From Brevibacillus brevis (lineage in GTDB: Bacteria > Bacillota > Bacilli > Brevibacillales > Brevibacillaceae): 64,000 nucleotides of DNA. Position 1 is the first letter of the stretch, and each line of letters starts with the position of its first letter. The notes beneath the pieces were generated by a model. The model searched no databases. It had not been told where the DNA came from and saw nothing but the letters and a program-made list of their open reading frames with translations. Shown piece by piece: positions 42,974-52,243 of the stretch. The stretch spans positions 1,509,501 through 1,573,500 of the forward strand of contig NZ_CP030117.1 of NCBI RefSeq assembly GCF_001039275.2. The letters run 5' to 3'. The translations under genes were made by a program, and so were the position numbers.

Positions 42974-43657
42974 ATGCAAAACATCTTAATTGTAGAAGAC
43001 GAGTTACCCATCTCTCGGGTATTGAAGGCGTATTTGGAAAAAAACAACTTTCAGGTTGAACAGGCATTTAACGGCGAGGAAGCAGAGAGGAAGTTTGATT
43101 CACTCAATCCTGCGCTGGTCTTGCTGGATGTGATGCTGCCTGGACGAAGCGGATGGAGTATTCTCGAATATATTCGGGCGAAAAGCTCGTGTCCTGTCAT
43201 CATGCTGACAGCGTTGGGACAAATCGATAACAAGTTGGCGGGTTTGAACAAAGGCGCCGATGACTATATCACCAAGCCCTTTATTGCCGACGAAGTGGTC
43301 GCTCGCGTACATGCAGTATTACGTCGCTCGAAACAATTGATAGAAGGCAATCATGTGAAGCAGTTTGGCAGTCTGAAAGTCGACTTTAAGGCTTATTCTG
43401 TCATGCTGCACGGCATCGAACTGGCGTTTACGCCAAAGGACTTGTGTCTGTTTCTTTTTTTAGCGCAGTACAAAAACCAGACGTTCACCAGAGAACAGCT
43501 CATCGAGCAGGTGTGGGGAATGGACTACGAAGGAAGTGATCGCGCAGTAGACCTCGCGATCAAGCGTATCCGGCGATCTTTGGAGAATTGGCCGACATCC
43601 GAAGGGGAAATCCGTACTTATCGTGGCTTGGGCTACAAGCTGTGCGTATATGAGTGA
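42974..43657 (+). CDS. OmpR-family response regulator
   Basis: The 227-aa regulator has a receiver domain (residues about 1-115) with acidic pocket EDE, phospho-acceptor Asp in VLLDVMLPG (about residue 53), Thr in MLTAL and Lys in YITKPF. The C-terminal winged helix (about 130-225: ALAFTPKDLCLFLFLAQYKNQTFTREQLIEQVWG, VDLAIKRIRRSL, YRGLGYKL) binds DNA. It overlaps the kinase gene by eight bases. The exporter operon downstream has paired CTGAC repeats that suit this type of regulator. Confidence 0.95.
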   Translation: MQNILIVEDELPISRVLKAYLEKNNFQVEQAFNGEEAERKFDSLNPALVLLDVMLPGRSGWSILEYIRAKSSCPVIMLTALGQIDNKLAGLNKGADDYITKPFIADEVVARVHAVLRRSKQLIEGNHVKQFGSLKVDFKAYSVMLHGIELAFTPKDLCLFLFLAQYKNQTFTREQLIEQVWGMDYEGSDRAVDLAIKRIRRSLENWPTSEGEIRTYRGLGYKLCVYE

Positions 43658-45056
43658 GAAAAAACGCACCTCGTTGTTTCGGTATTGGACGACGCGATAC
43701 TTGATCATCTTGTGTATCGGCCTTTTCGTGATCGGGATTGCATCCAGCTACTGGATTTCTTATAGCGAGACTCAAAAACGCCTTGATTTTATGAGACTGA
43801 TGGCAGCGGAAGTAGCGGATCGGGTCGTTGATGTGGAAGGCAAGGTGAAAACGGCTCCGTTTTTGTTTCGTATCGTGGACAGTCGCCAGGAGTCACTCGG
43901 CGTCAATTACAAGCCAATCATGATGATTTTAGATGAACACAAGCAACCCGTATTTGGCGTACCTGGTCCTTTTTCTGGGGAACTGAAGCGTATCGCGCCT
44001 GATCTGGTGGATGCGGATGACAGCCTGTCACAGTTCGAGCTTGCGCGGGGTGACGAAGTGCTTTTCGTGAAGGAAAGCATTAAAGTTGATGAGCGAGTGG
44101 TTGGATGGGTCATGCTGTTCACCCCACAAAAACAGGTGATACGCGGCATGACCGAATTCCAATTGCTCGCGATCATGCTTCTGGGTCTCGGCTTACTTGG
44201 CTGGCTCGTCATATATTTGCTGACGAAAAAGCTGTCTCAGCCGATTAAGGATGTGGCAGACGCTGCCAAGCAAATCGTACTGGGAAACTACGAGATTCAA
44301 TTGGATAAAAACAAGCGCGAACAAGAAGTGTATGAGCTGATTCATTCCTTTGAAGAAATGGCAGAACGATTGAAGCAGTTGGAAATGATGCGTACCGAGC
44401 TTTTGGCAGGGGTGACCCACGAACTCAAAACACCTGTTACGTCCATCAGTGGGCTGGTACAAGCCGTGAGGGAAGAGGTTGTGAGCGGTGAGGAAGCCAA
44501 GGAGTTTTTGGATATTTGTACGAAGGAAACGACACGTTTGCAAAAGATGATAGAGGATTTGCTCGATTTTAACTCGTTTGCTGTGGGTGACATTCGTATT
44601 CGCCGGCAACCCCAAAACATGCAGGAGCTGATTCGGGAAGTTACGCACCAATGGAAGATTGTGCAGGAAGAAGAAAAGCTCAGCCTGCACATCGAAAATA
44701 CGTCTGAGCCAATGATGATAGAGACGGACCCGTTGCGTGTGCAGCAAATCATGTACAATCTCCTAAACAATGCAGCACAGGCGATGGAATCGGAGGGACG
44801 GATTATCGTGTCCCTATCTGCATCAGCAGATGAGATTCGCATTGACGTGAAGGACAATGGACGTGGGATACCGATAGAGGAACAATCTTTGATTTTCGAA
44901 CGATTCTACCGAGGCGAGGACAAGAAGCACATCGTCCGTGGATTGGGGCTTGGTTTGTCTTTTAGCAGAATGATTGCGCAAGCGTTAGGAGGTATGTTGA
45001 TCCTGACAGAGAGTACAGCGTCAGGCAGCACCTTCACGTTGATTTTACGCAAATAA
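43650..45056 (+). CDS. Sensor histidine kinase
   Basis: The 468-aa kinase has two membrane helices (about residues 16-36 and 168-190) flanking a 130-residue extracellular sensor, then HAMP (KKLSQPIKDVADAAKQIVLGNYEIQ), a phospho-acceptor His in LAGVTHELKTPVTSISG (about 253) and an ATPase with N box NLLNNAAQAM, G1 DNGRGI, G2 GLGLGLS. The start is the ATG at 43650, which overlaps the regulator stop. It probably senses a cell-envelope antibiotic or peptide and drives the MacAB-like exporter that follows. Confidence 0.93.
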   Translation: MSEKKRTSLFRYWTTRYLIILCIGLFVIGIASSYWISYSETQKRLDFMRLMAAEVADRVVDVEGKVKTAPFLFRIVDSRQESLGVNYKPIMMILDEHKQPVFGVPGPFSGELKRIAPDLVDADDSLSQFELARGDEVLFVKESIKVDERVVGWVMLFTPQKQVIRGMTEFQLLAIMLLGLGLLGWLVIYLLTKKLSQPIKDVADAAKQIVLGNYEIQLDKNKREQEVYELIHSFEEMAERLKQLEMMRTELLAGVTHELKTPVTSISGLVQAVREEVVSGEEAKEFLDICTKETTRLQKMIEDLLDFNSFAVGDIRIRRQPQNMQELIREVTHQWKIVQEEEKLSLHIENTSEPMMIETDPLRVQQIMYNLLNNAAQAMESEGRIIVSLSASADEIRIDVKDNGRGIPIEEQSLIFERFYRGEDKKHIVRGLGLGLSFSRMIAQALGGMLILTESTASGSTFTLILRK

Positions 45057-45068
45057 AACAGGCATGCT

Positions 45069-45106
45069 TCAAAAAACGATCTGGTTCACTCCGGTCGTTT
45101 TTTTGT
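45069..45106 (+). terminator. Terminator of the two-component operon
   Basis: ACGATC...GGTCGT with T7 after it; a near-perfect stem of about eight pairs, 15 bases after the stop. Confidence 0.75.
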
Positions 45107-45114
45107 GTCTTCAT

Positions 45115-45148
45115 CTGACTTTTCCCTGACGTATTCGTTCCGTATAGT
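45115..45148 (+). promoter_or_regulatory. Promoter of the exporter operon with paired CTGAC repeats
   Basis: CTGAC at 45115-45119 and 45126-45130 are spaced 11 bases, one helical turn, as bound by OmpR-type dimers. A TATAGT at 45143-45148 serves as -10; the -35 position is covered by the repeats. Binding by the adjacent regulator is inferred. Confidence 0.5.
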
Positions 45149-45202
45149 GGTCGCAACCAAAAAGACAAGTCTTCAATCAAGTAGACGGTAGGAGGACTGA
45201 GC

Positions 45203-46795
45203 GTGACTCACACGGAGAAAAAGAGAGAGTTGTTTTCGAAAGCAGGAAGCAACAAGAAAAGGTGGATCGTTGGAGTTTTGGCTGTCGGGGTCGTGCTCGT
45301 TTCAGGAGCTATATTCGGCTACCAGTCGTTTTTTACCCCACAAACGGCGCAGGCCGCTTTTCAAGTGGAGACGGTAAAAAGGGGAGACATCTCAGAAGTC
45401 GTACAGGCATCAGGCACTGTCCAGGCTTCCAAGCGCTCGTCTCTCTCGTTTTCTGATGCAGAAGAAGCCAAGGATGCGATTTCTACCATTCAGGTCGGCG
45501 TTGGTGATGCCGTGAAGGCAGGGCAAGTTCTGGCGACGATGGACGATTCCGTAGCGAGAATCCAGGTGACGAATTCGGAAGCAAATCTTTTATCGGCGCA
45601 AGCCAAGCTAGAGGAGGCACAAAAGCGCAAGAGTCCCGCAGAAATCACTTCTTTGCAAGCTGCCGTCAATCAGACCAAGAACGAATGGGAGCTCGCCAAG
45701 CAAAACATTGACGGGAAAAAAGCGGCAAACGACGTAGAGAAGGCAAAGGCAAATCTGGAGAGTGCCCAGAAGACGTACACTTCCCAGCAGGCCTTATTTG
45801 CGGCAGGTGCGATTGCCAAGAGTGAATTCGACAGTGCTCAATCCTCGTTGGATCAGGCTCAGCGTGATTACAACTCGGCCATATTGACAGCCGGACAGAC
45901 GACAGGGCAGGCAAGTGTGAAGGTAGAGCAGGCATTGGCTGCGTATCAAACAGCGCAAGAAGCGTTACAGGAAGCAAATGAAGGCCCTGATGCCGCCACA
46001 GTATTATCGGCCAAAGCAGCGGTGGAACAGGCAAAAGCGGGGCTGCAACAAGCACAAAAGGCACTGAGAGCAGTCACCTTGAAAGCACCAATGGACGGAG
46101 TGATCGTCCAGGTGAATGGCAATGTAGGCGAAATACCCGGCAATGATTTCATTATCATGGATAATTCGAATAGCGGAGATTTAGAGGTATTGGCCCAGAT
46201 TAGCCAGAGTGACATCGGAAAAGTACAGGAAGGCTTGCCAGTGACGTTTACGACGAGTTCTTATGCGGATGAGACGTTCCGTGGAAAAGTAAAGCTGATC
46301 TATCCAGAAGCGAAAACTGACGCTGGAGTCACCACTTACGATGTGCTTTTGTCTGTGGCAAACCAGGATAATAAATTGAAGATCGGGATGACGATGAACG
46401 TCGCGATCGAACGGGGAACTCATAAAAATGTGCTCGTGGTACCTGCGCAAGCGCTGCAAACGCAAAATGGCAAGGATGGCGTGTATGTGCTAAAGGATGC
46501 TGCTGCACAACTAGCTGGTGAAGGAGCTGAAGGGAATCAGTCTGAGGCGAAGCAAGCGAATAATCGCAGTGGAGGCAAAGAGGGCAGAGCGAATATGCCG
46601 TATCGATTTGTTCCGATCAAAATGGGATACTTCACTGCCGATCAGGTAGAGGTGACGGAGGGGCTTACCGAAGGAGAGCGTGTCGTCATCCTCGTGAATA
46701 CACAGACCTCATCTGGAACGAGTCAAAATGGAAATCGAATGGGCAGCGGTATGCCGGGATTCGGCGGAATGGGCGTCCAGATAAGGGGACGGTAA
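45203..46795 (+). CDS. HlyD/MacA-like membrane-fusion adaptor (YknX-like)
   Basis: The 530-aa adaptor has one N-terminal helix (about residues 20-43), a split lipoyl domain ([18 protein letters not shown] and [20 protein letters not shown]), a long coiled-coil hairpin (about 115-290, rich in Ala, Gln and Lys) and a beta-barrel domain. The Gly/Met-rich end ([15 protein letters not shown]) is unusual. The coiled coil is long for a Gram-positive YknX. The GTG start follows GGAGGACTGA. It opens the three-gene exporter. Confidence 0.9.
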   Translation: MTHTEKKRELFSKAGSNKKRWIVGVLAVGVVLVSGAIFGYQSFFTPQTAQAAFQVETVKRGDISEVVQASGTVQASKRSSLSFSDAEEAKDAISTIQVGVGDAVKAGQVLATMDDSVARIQVTNSEANLLSAQAKLEEAQKRKSPAEITSLQAAVNQTKNEWELAKQNIDGKKAANDVEKAKANLESAQKTYTSQQALFAAGAIAKSEFDSAQSSLDQAQRDYNSAILTAGQTTGQASVKVEQALAAYQTAQEALQEANEGPDAATVLSAKAAVEQAKAGLQQAQKALRAVTLKAPMDGVIVQVNGNVGEIPGNDFIIMDNSNSGDLEVLAQISQSDIGKVQEGLPVTFTTSSYADETFRGKVKLIYPEAKTDAGVTTYDVLLSVANQDNKLKIGMTMNVAIERGTHKNVLVVPAQALQTQNGKDGVYVLKDAAAQLAGEGAEGNQSEAKQANNRSGGKEGRANMPYRFVPIKMGYFTADQVEVTEGLTEGERVVILVNTQTSSGTSQNGNRMGSGMPGFGGMGVQIRGR

Positions 46796-46799
46796 AAAG

Positions 46800-47531
46800 A
46801 TGAAACCGGTCATTCAAATAGAAGAGCTGAGAAAACAGTACGTCATCGGAGATCAGGAGATTTATGCGCTCAGGGGTGTCAGCTTGTCGATCGAGGAAGG
46901 AGATTTCGTGGCAATCATGGGGCCGTCTGGTTCAGGCAAATCTTCCATGATGAATGTAATTGGCTGTCTGGATAAGCCCACCTCGGGAGAATTTTATTTA
47001 GACGGCTATCCTGTATCACAAGCACATGACGATGAATTGGCGGTCATCCGCAATCAGAAAATCGGCTTTGTTTTTCAAAATTTTAATCTGTTGCCACGTA
47101 CAACTGCAGTGGAAAATGTAGAGCTGCCTCTTTTATATGGAGGCACATCTGCACGGGAACGAAGAGAAAGAGCCATCCGGGCATTAACGAGTGTCGGACT
47201 GGCAGAGCGATTAAACAACAAGCCCAATGAGCTGTCAGGTGGGCAGCAGCAGCGCGTGTCGATCGCGAGAGCTCTCGTCAATGATCCCGTCATCCTGTTG
47301 GCAGATGAGCCGACAGGAGCACTGGACACGAAGACGAGTGAAGAGATCATGGGTATTTTTCAAAAGCTGAACGATGCGGGCAAAACGGTTATTTTGGTGA
47401 CACATGAACCTGATATTGCGGAGTATGCGAAGAGGATCATCCGGTTTCGTGATGGGCAAATCATCGCGGATGAAGTGGTGGAGGATCGCAGGGGGGTGTC
47501 GATGGAGGGTAGAGCAGATGAGCTTTATTGA
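46800..47531 (+). CDS. MacB/YknY-like ABC transporter ATP-binding protein
   Basis: A 243-aa LolD-type ATPase: Walker [10 protein letters not shown], signature [15 protein letters not shown], Walker [15 protein letters not shown]-loop VTHEPD. It binds the permease encoded next; its 3' end overlaps that gene by 14 bases. It starts four bases after the adaptor. The transporter class moves peptides or antibiotics from the outer leaflet (mechanotransmission) rather than pumping cytoplasmic solutes. Confidence 0.92.
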   Translation: MKPVIQIEELRKQYVIGDQEIYALRGVSLSIEEGDFVAIMGPSGSGKSSMMNVIGCLDKPTSGEFYLDGYPVSQAHDDELAVIRNQKIGFVFQNFNLLPRTTAVENVELPLLYGGTSARERRERAIRALTSVGLAERLNNKPNELSGGQQQRVSIARALVNDPVILLADEPTGALDTKTSEEIMGIFQKLNDAGKTVILVTHEPDIAEYAKRIIRFRDGQIIADEVVEDRRGVSMEGRADELY

Positions 47532-48729
47532 ATGTGTACGCATTTCATTTCGCAGTATCAGGGCAAATGGCTTGCGCTCCGTTCTCACGATGCTGGGAAT
47601 TATCATCGGTGTAGCAGCTGTTATCGCGATGGTGGCGATCGGTGAAGGGACTTCGACCTCTGTTGCTTCGCAGATCAATGGGTTAGGGAGCAACCTGCTG
47701 ATTGTCACACCTGGTCAGGCGACACAAGGCAGGGTAAGCCTTGGGGCTGGCTCTTTGAATACGCTGACGATGGCAGATGCAGAAACCCTGATGCAAAAAG
47801 AGTCCATTTCGGGTGTGGCTCCCAGCGTCAATGCGCGGGGGCAGATTGTCTGGGGAAGCAATAACTATTCCAGTATGCTCGAGGGGACGTCAGCCGATTT
47901 CCCTCAGGTGAGGAATGTAGAAATTGGGCAGGGGCGTTTCTTTAGTAACTTTGAGGTGAAGATGCAATACAACGTGGCAGTCGTGGGGACAGAGGTGGTC
48001 AGCAACCTGTTTAAAGGAGCGAATCCAGTAGGGCAAACCGTTCAGATCAACCGGATTCCGTTTACGATCATCGGCGTATTACAGAGCCAGGGAAGCTCAG
48101 GCATGACAAACAACGACGATCGGATCATCATTCCGATTACCACTGCGATGAACAGGTTGACCGGAGGCAAAAATGTGGGCTCGATCTACGTCTCGGCAGC
48201 ATCGTCAGACTTGATGGAGAAGGCGCAACAAGATATTCAGCAATCCCTTCGTGCCAATCACAAGCTACGGCCACAAGCAGCCGATGATTTCCGCATTACG
48301 TCCCAGTCAGACATCTTAAGCACGGCACAGTCAGTCTCCAGCTCGATGACGGCGCTTTTATCTGGCATTGCAGCCATCTCACTGATTGTTGGCGGGATTG
48401 GCGTAATGAATATTATGCTTGTATCGGTCACGGAGCGGACACGGGAGATCGGGATTCGCAAGGCGATTGGAGCCAAGCGGGGCGATATTCTCCGCCAGTT
48501 TTTGATCGAAGCGGTTACGCTTAGCCTGATTGGCGGGGTGATTGGTATTGCCTTAGGGGTAGGGGCGGCGTTTTTGGTTAGCAAGCTCGGTCAGATGGCG
48601 ACTTCAATCAGTCTGTCTCCGATTGTGTATGCGTTTTTGACCTCTACATTGGTTGGTGTCATCTTTGGTGTGTATCCGGCGAGAAAAGCAGCACAGCTCA
48701 AACCAATCGACGCTCTGCGGTATGAGTGA
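47518..48729 (+). CDS. MacB/YknZ-like ABC transporter permease
   Basis: The 403-aa permease has the FtsX/MacB plan: first helix near residues 21-43 ([26 protein letters not shown]), a large extracellular MacB-PCD domain, then three C-terminal helices with the motif [27 protein letters not shown] and [18 protein letters not shown]. The start at 47518 is inside the ATPase gene and follows GGAGGG. Membership in the operon suggests defence against toxic peptides, as YknWXYZ gives against SdpC. Confidence 0.92.
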   Translation: MSFIECVRISFRSIRANGLRSVLTMLGIIIGVAAVIAMVAIGEGTSTSVASQINGLGSNLLIVTPGQATQGRVSLGAGSLNTLTMADAETLMQKESISGVAPSVNARGQIVWGSNNYSSMLEGTSADFPQVRNVEIGQGRFFSNFEVKMQYNVAVVGTEVVSNLFKGANPVGQTVQINRIPFTIIGVLQSQGSSGMTNNDDRIIIPITTAMNRLTGGKNVGSIYVSAASSDLMEKAQQDIQQSLRANHKLRPQAADDFRITSQSDILSTAQSVSSSMTALLSGIAAISLIVGGIGVMNIMLVSVTERTREIGIRKAIGAKRGDILRQFLIEAVTLSLIGGVIGIALGVGAAFLVSKLGQMATSISLSPIVYAFLTSTLVGVIFGVYPARKAAQLKPIDALRYE

Positions 48730-48780
48730 GTGTGTAATTTTACCAATCCGGGCATACTAGCCGTGAGAGGTGTTGGTCTG

Positions 48781-48996
48781 ATGGAAAAAAGCGTTCAATT
48801 TTCCGTGCCATGGCGAGAAGCGACACGCATTGTGAAAAGGATCAAAACAAGCAAATTGCGTTATTTTGTCAGACAACAAGAGGGCAAGACCAGTGTTGCG
48901 TTCGTCTTTCCTCGAGTTAGCGTCAGCCAATATGTCTATTTGTATATCATTTTTGGACCAAGAGCTGCTGATGTGCTCAATAACGATAGCAAATAG
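48781..48996 (+). CDS. Small hypothetical protein (71 aa)
   Basis: This ORF starts 51 bases after the permease stop with GAGGTG upstream and ends before a terminator. The product is basic in its first half (ATRIVKRIKTSKLRYFVRQQ) and then forms strand-like segments (TSVAFVFP, VYLYIIFGP). No membrane helix or known motif. It could be the last gene of the exporter operon. Confidence 0.5.
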   Translation: MEKSVQFSVPWREATRIVKRIKTSKLRYFVRQQEGKTSVAFVFPRVSVSQYVYLYIIFGPRAADVLNNDSK

Positions 48997-48999
48997 AAT

Positions 49000-49036
49000 G
49001 ATCCCTGATGGCCTTAAGCAGGCGTCAGGGATTTGT
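49000..49036 (+). terminator. Terminator after the exporter operon
   Basis: ATCCCTGA / TCAGGGAT (49001-49008 and 49025-49032) with inner GCC/GGC pairing. Confidence 0.7.
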
Positions 49037-49097
49037 AATAATTCACAGGAAAACAAAACCTGACACTTTTCGATAGGACTGTTTCATAGTACAATTC

Positions 49098-49170
49098 GAA
49101 TATGAACGAACTTGGGGAAGTTCGGGATGGCGGCACCCAATCTGTGCAGAAGGGCCGCCTCTTTTTTTGC
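49098..49170 (+). ncRNA. Candidate orphan small transcript 1
   Basis: A hairpin GAACTT-GGGG-AAGTTC (49108-49123) is followed by a terminator GGCGGC / GCCGCC (49129-49134 and 49154-49159) with T7. A TACAAT at 49090-49095 could be a -10. No gene accounts for the terminator, because the preceding operon already ends at 49036. An alternative is a 44-codon ORF starting at the ATG at 49102, which would read through the terminator and so is less likely. Confidence 0.45.
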
Positions 49171-49190
49171 TATTGTCCAAGCGTTCGTTT

Positions 49191-49338
49191 TCGACAGCAT
49201 TTTTGCTCAGAGGATATAATAGGTACAATTGCCTGAATGTACAACTGGAATGAGTGGGTAGTTGGATATAAAATATGCTTATTCACGTGAATACAACGTA
49301 CTACTCTCTCCCAAGATTTGATCTTGGGGCTTTTTTTG
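49191..49338 (+). ncRNA. Candidate orphan small transcript 2 (about 110 nt)
   Basis: The promoter TCGACA (49191-49196), 18 bases, TATAAT (49215-49220) is strong. The transcript would contain GTACA/TGTAC and the perfect palindrome TATTCACGTGAATA (49280-49293) and end at the stem CCCAAGAT / ATCTTGGG (49310-49317 and 49321-49328) with T7. No open frame fits. The terminator points right, and the next gene runs left, so it belongs to no annotated gene. Confidence 0.5.
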
Positions 49339-49366
49339 TTCAAAAACGATGAAACAAAGCCGTTTC

Positions 49367-49708
49367 TCATGACGGCTTTGTTATCGATAGGGTAGGTTGA
49401 AAGCTTCCTTTCAGCAAGGCATCGATCAATTGCTCCTGTGTGAGAGAAATCGTGATACCCATTCCAGGCAGATCGACAGAAAAAACATTCTCTCGGTACA
49501 AATACCAGAGACCGCCTGTCGGCTCAATAGAATAGACGTGTATATTTTGCTGTGAATGCTGGCCTGCCTTTTGGATTTCCCGCAACGCTGTAAACATTTC
49601 TCCCCAAATAGGCAGATAAGGCTTCGTTTGGTGCTGCACAATCGCTTGAATCAGTTGGTTTTTCACGAGAGAAATAGCATCCATGGTTGAGTGGTTCAAC
49701 GAAAGCAT
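49367..49708 (-). CDS. Hypothetical protein (113 aa)
   Basis: A soluble 113-aa protein with a strong AGGAGT ribosome site. The N-terminal half is helical (ISLVKNQLIQAIVQHQTKPYLPIWGEMFTALREIQKA), the C-terminal half has strands (GGLWYLYRENVFSVDLPGMGITISLTQEQLIDALL). No cysteines or known motif. I do not recognise the family. It is divergent from the nucleoside hydrolase operon. Confidence 0.6.
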   Translation of the reverse strand: MLSLNHSTMDAISLVKNQLIQAIVQHQTKPYLPIWGEMFTALREIQKAGQHSQQNIHVYSIEPTGGLWYLYRENVFSVDLPGMGITISLTQEQLIDALLKGSFQPTLSITKPS

Positions 49709-49764
49709 GACCGTTATACTCCTTTTGCATGGCTTGGCGCATTAGTCTTGTGTGATGGCGATTT

Positions 49765-49792
49765 TTGTCGAAGTTATGAATAAGTGTAAAAT
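49765..49792 (+). promoter_or_regulatory. Promoter of the nucleoside hydrolase operon
   Basis: TTGTCG (49765-49770), 16 bases, TAAAAT (49787-49792). The leader of about 120 bases includes a ten-codon ORF at 49829-49861 with a ribosome site. Confidence 0.5.
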
Positions 49793-49924
49793 AGTTATCC
49801 GTTCGATGCAAGAGAAGAGAAGGTAGAGATGAGCATTTGGATATTTGACGGTTGCTGCTGATTTGGATAGCATAGGAAAAGCGGTTTTGACAAATGGCAA
49901 TAGCGAGAAGCGGGAGATGAGATT

Positions 49925-50773
49925 GTGGCAAAAAAACACCGGTTGATCATCGAGTTTTGCGGTGGATTTGGACAAGGGCTGGCCTTGCTGTATGCTTTGC
50001 GGTCGCCTGATGTTCAAGTGGCAGGAATCATTTGCAGAGACACGCAGTCAAGCTTGGCTGGGAAGCTGATTGATTTTGCACAGCCTGGCTATGAAATTCC
50101 AATTGTAACAGGTGCCAAGCAACCGCTTTTCTCAGGAACGATAGAGACGACCACCTCGGAAGGTGTACGGTTCCTTGTAGAAAGCACGCAGGATGAGGAA
50201 AGTGACTTGACGCTCGTGACGTTTGACCGTTTGACGACGCTAGCTTTGGCTGTCGCGCGTGATCCACTGTTGGCGCGTAAATTTACGCGAATCGTGGTGC
50301 AGGGTGGAGCCATACGTGTACCAGGAGATGTTACGGCCATTGCTGAAACAAACATACATGGTGATCCGGAAGCAGCTGCGCTCGTTTTGGCAGCCCGCTT
50401 GCCGCTTTTGCTTGTTCCATTAGATACAACCAGCTTGTTTCGATTGACGGAAGAGCAAGTACATACGCTGGGAAGTCTCGCACAAGCAGTTGGCCTGATC
50501 GATAGAACAACGATCTCAGACATACAGTTGGCCGCTTCTGCACGTACGCTCCATGCATGGGTAGCGATGCTCGCGGCTCTCTCGCCTGAAAAGATGCGGA
50601 TGGAGCAGATGAAGCTCTCAGTCGAATGCAAAAGCGAATGGTCACGCGGTGCCATTCTGGCCGATCTGCGGGCGAAACCGAGTGTAGGAACCGATACGGC
50701 CGTATGCGTTGAGGTTGAGATGGCAGAGGCAGAGCGCTTTTTGCAAACCGTTTTGGATCGGGGAGGGGTATAA
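49925..50773 (+). CDS. Degenerate nucleoside-hydrolase-like protein (probably catalytically inactive)
   Basis: The 282-aa protein has the nucleoside hydrolase fold: FTRIVVQGGAIRVPGDVTAIAETNIHGDPEAAALVLAARLPLLLVPLDTT is clearly homologous to the family core. But the calcium-binding N-terminus DxDxxxDDA is replaced by EFCGGFGQGLA, and the C-terminal HDPLA segment with the catalytic His/Asp is missing. Hydrolysis of nucleosides by the known mechanism should therefore be impossible. It precedes an intact paralog by four bases, so a regulatory or structural role in a mixed oligomer is possible. GTG start behind GGAGATGAG. Confidence 0.8.
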   Translation: MAKKHRLIIEFCGGFGQGLALLYALRSPDVQVAGIICRDTQSSLAGKLIDFAQPGYEIPIVTGAKQPLFSGTIETTTSEGVRFLVESTQDEESDLTLVTFDRLTTLALAVARDPLLARKFTRIVVQGGAIRVPGDVTAIAETNIHGDPEAAALVLAARLPLLLVPLDTTSLFRLTEEQVHTLGSLAQAVGLIDRTTISDIQLAASARTLHAWVAMLAALSPEKMRMEQMKLSVECKSEWSRGAILADLRAKPSVGTDTAVCVEVEMAEAERFLQTVLDRGGV

Positions 50774-50777
50774 GCGC

Positions 50778-51710
50778 ATGGAAAAAATCATTTTGGATGT
50801 AGATACCGGGATTGATGATGCGCTGGCGATTGCTTATGCCGTTCACTCGCCTGCTCTTGAAGTGTGTGGGATTACCACGACTTTTGGCAATATTACGGTG
50901 GAGGAAGCAACACGCAATACCTTGCAGGTGCTAGAGCTGCTGGATGCCTCTGCGATTCCTGTCTATCAGGGGGCATCGAAGCCGATTGTTCGCGACCTCA
51001 CAGGAAAAGCTAGGCTGTTCCACGGTGAGAACGGGCTGGGCAATGTCGTCCTTCCTGCGCCATCGACTACGGCTCAGCCACAGTGTGCCACACAATATCT
51101 CATCTCTGCAATAAAGGAACATCCACACGAATTGACACTCGTGACCGTCGGGAGCATGACCAATCTGGCGCAGGCGATTATGGCTGCTCCAGAAATCGTA
51201 TCCCTTGTCAAACGAGTGGTCCTGATGGGAGGCGCTGTAACAGTGCCGGGCAATCGCACGCCTGTAGCAGAAGCGAATATTTGCGCCGATCCGGAAGCCG
51301 CCGCGTATGTCATCCAGTCTGGTATTCCAGTGACGCTGGTAGGCCTGGATGTGACGATGCAAACGCTGCTCACCCGCGAACACTTGCAGGAGTGGAGAGC
51401 GAAGGATACACGCTTGAGTCATGTTTTTGCGGATATGTGCGAGGTGTACATGAATGCCTACGCCACAGTGGGCAATTTGCGCGGCTGCGGTCTGCATGAT
51501 CCGTTGGCCGTAGGTGTCGTTATCGATCCGACGTTTGTGAAGGTAGTCCCGATGCATGTTGTGGTAGATACATCCGGGGGAGCCAGTGATGCCCGTACGA
51601 TTGGGGACAGACGGGAACATCCAGCGCATCCACCGAATGTGGACGTGTGCCTGGAGGTTGACCATGAGCGTTTTGTCGGTCATTTTCTGAAGTACGTACT
51701 AGGTAATTAA
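50778..51710 (+). CDS. Inosine/uridine-preferring nucleoside hydrolase
   Basis: The 310-aa enzyme splits ribonucleosides into base and ribose. The calcium site [12 protein letters not shown] is intact at residues about 6-17, followed by [43 protein letters not shown] and [16 protein letters not shown], with His and Asp in place. The ATG at 50778 follows GGGAGGGG. It lies downstream of the degenerate paralog and upstream of mscL. Confidence 0.93.
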   Translation: MEKIILDVDTGIDDALAIAYAVHSPALEVCGITTTFGNITVEEATRNTLQVLELLDASAIPVYQGASKPIVRDLTGKARLFHGENGLGNVVLPAPSTTAQPQCATQYLISAIKEHPHELTLVTVGSMTNLAQAIMAAPEIVSLVKRVVLMGGAVTVPGNRTPVAEANICADPEAAAYVIQSGIPVTLVGLDVTMQTLLTREHLQEWRAKDTRLSHVFADMCEVYMNAYATVGNLRGCGLHDPLAVGVVIDPTFVKVVPMHVVVDTSGGASDARTIGDRREHPAHPPNVDVCLEVDHERFVGHFLKYVLGN

Positions 51711-51723
51711 GGAGGAAGTTATT

Positions 51724-52188
51724 GTGTTAAAAGAATTTAAAGAGTTTGCGTTAAAAGGAAATGTGATGGATCTCGCTGTCGGTGTCGTGATTGGTGGGGC
51801 TTTCGGGAAGATTGTTACCTCGCTTGTTAATGACATCATTACTCCCCTGATCGGAATGCTTCTGGGTAAGGTGGATTTCTCCGGCTTGTTCATCAATTTG
51901 AGCGGGGTTCCTTATAAGACGATCGCCGAAGCAAAAGCAGCAAAAGCTGCGACGCTCAACTACGGATTGTTCCTCAACTCTGTGATTGATTTTGTCATTA
52001 TCGCCTTTTCTATTTTTATCGTCATCAAGCAGCTCAACCGCTTCAAACGCAAGCAAGAAGTGGAGAAAGCACCTGAGACAACGAAAGAGTGCCCGCATTG
52101 CATCTCGGCTATTCCAATCAAGGCTACACGCTGCCCGAACTGCACCTCCATGCTGGAGACAAAAGGAACAGCATTGGCACACGAATAA
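51724..52188 (+). CDS. mscL: Large-conductance mechanosensitive channel MscL with zinc-ribbon-like tail
   Basis: The 154-aa channel opens under membrane tension to release solutes on hypo-osmotic shock. The N-terminal [40 protein letters not shown] is classical and forms the pore helix; the second helix is [27 protein letters not shown]. Beyond the usual end, a tail of about 40 residues carries CPHC and CPNC, a probable zinc ribbon. GTG start behind AAGGAGG. It is the third gene after the two nucleoside hydrolases. Confidence 0.95.
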   Translation: MLKEFKEFALKGNVMDLAVGVVIGGAFGKIVTSLVNDIITPLIGMLLGKVDFSGLFINLSGVPYKTIAEAKAAKAATLNYGLFLNSVIDFVIIAFSIFIVIKQLNRFKRKQEVEKAPETTKECPHCISAIPIKATRCPNCTSMLETKGTALAHE

Positions 52189-52208
52189 GACCCATACACG
52201 AATCAAAC

Positions 52209-52243
52209 GAACAGAGGAGGGCGATTATGCCTTCCTCTTTTTT
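52209..52243 (+). terminator. Terminator of mscL
   Basis: AGAGGAGGG pairs with CCTTCCTCT (one G-T pair), followed by T6. Confidence 0.8.

Noticed and set aside
49829..49861. Ten-codon ORF (MSIWIFDGCC) as a leader peptide
   Set aside because: It has a ribosome site, but no attenuator stem or codon bias for a sensed amino acid accompanies it.
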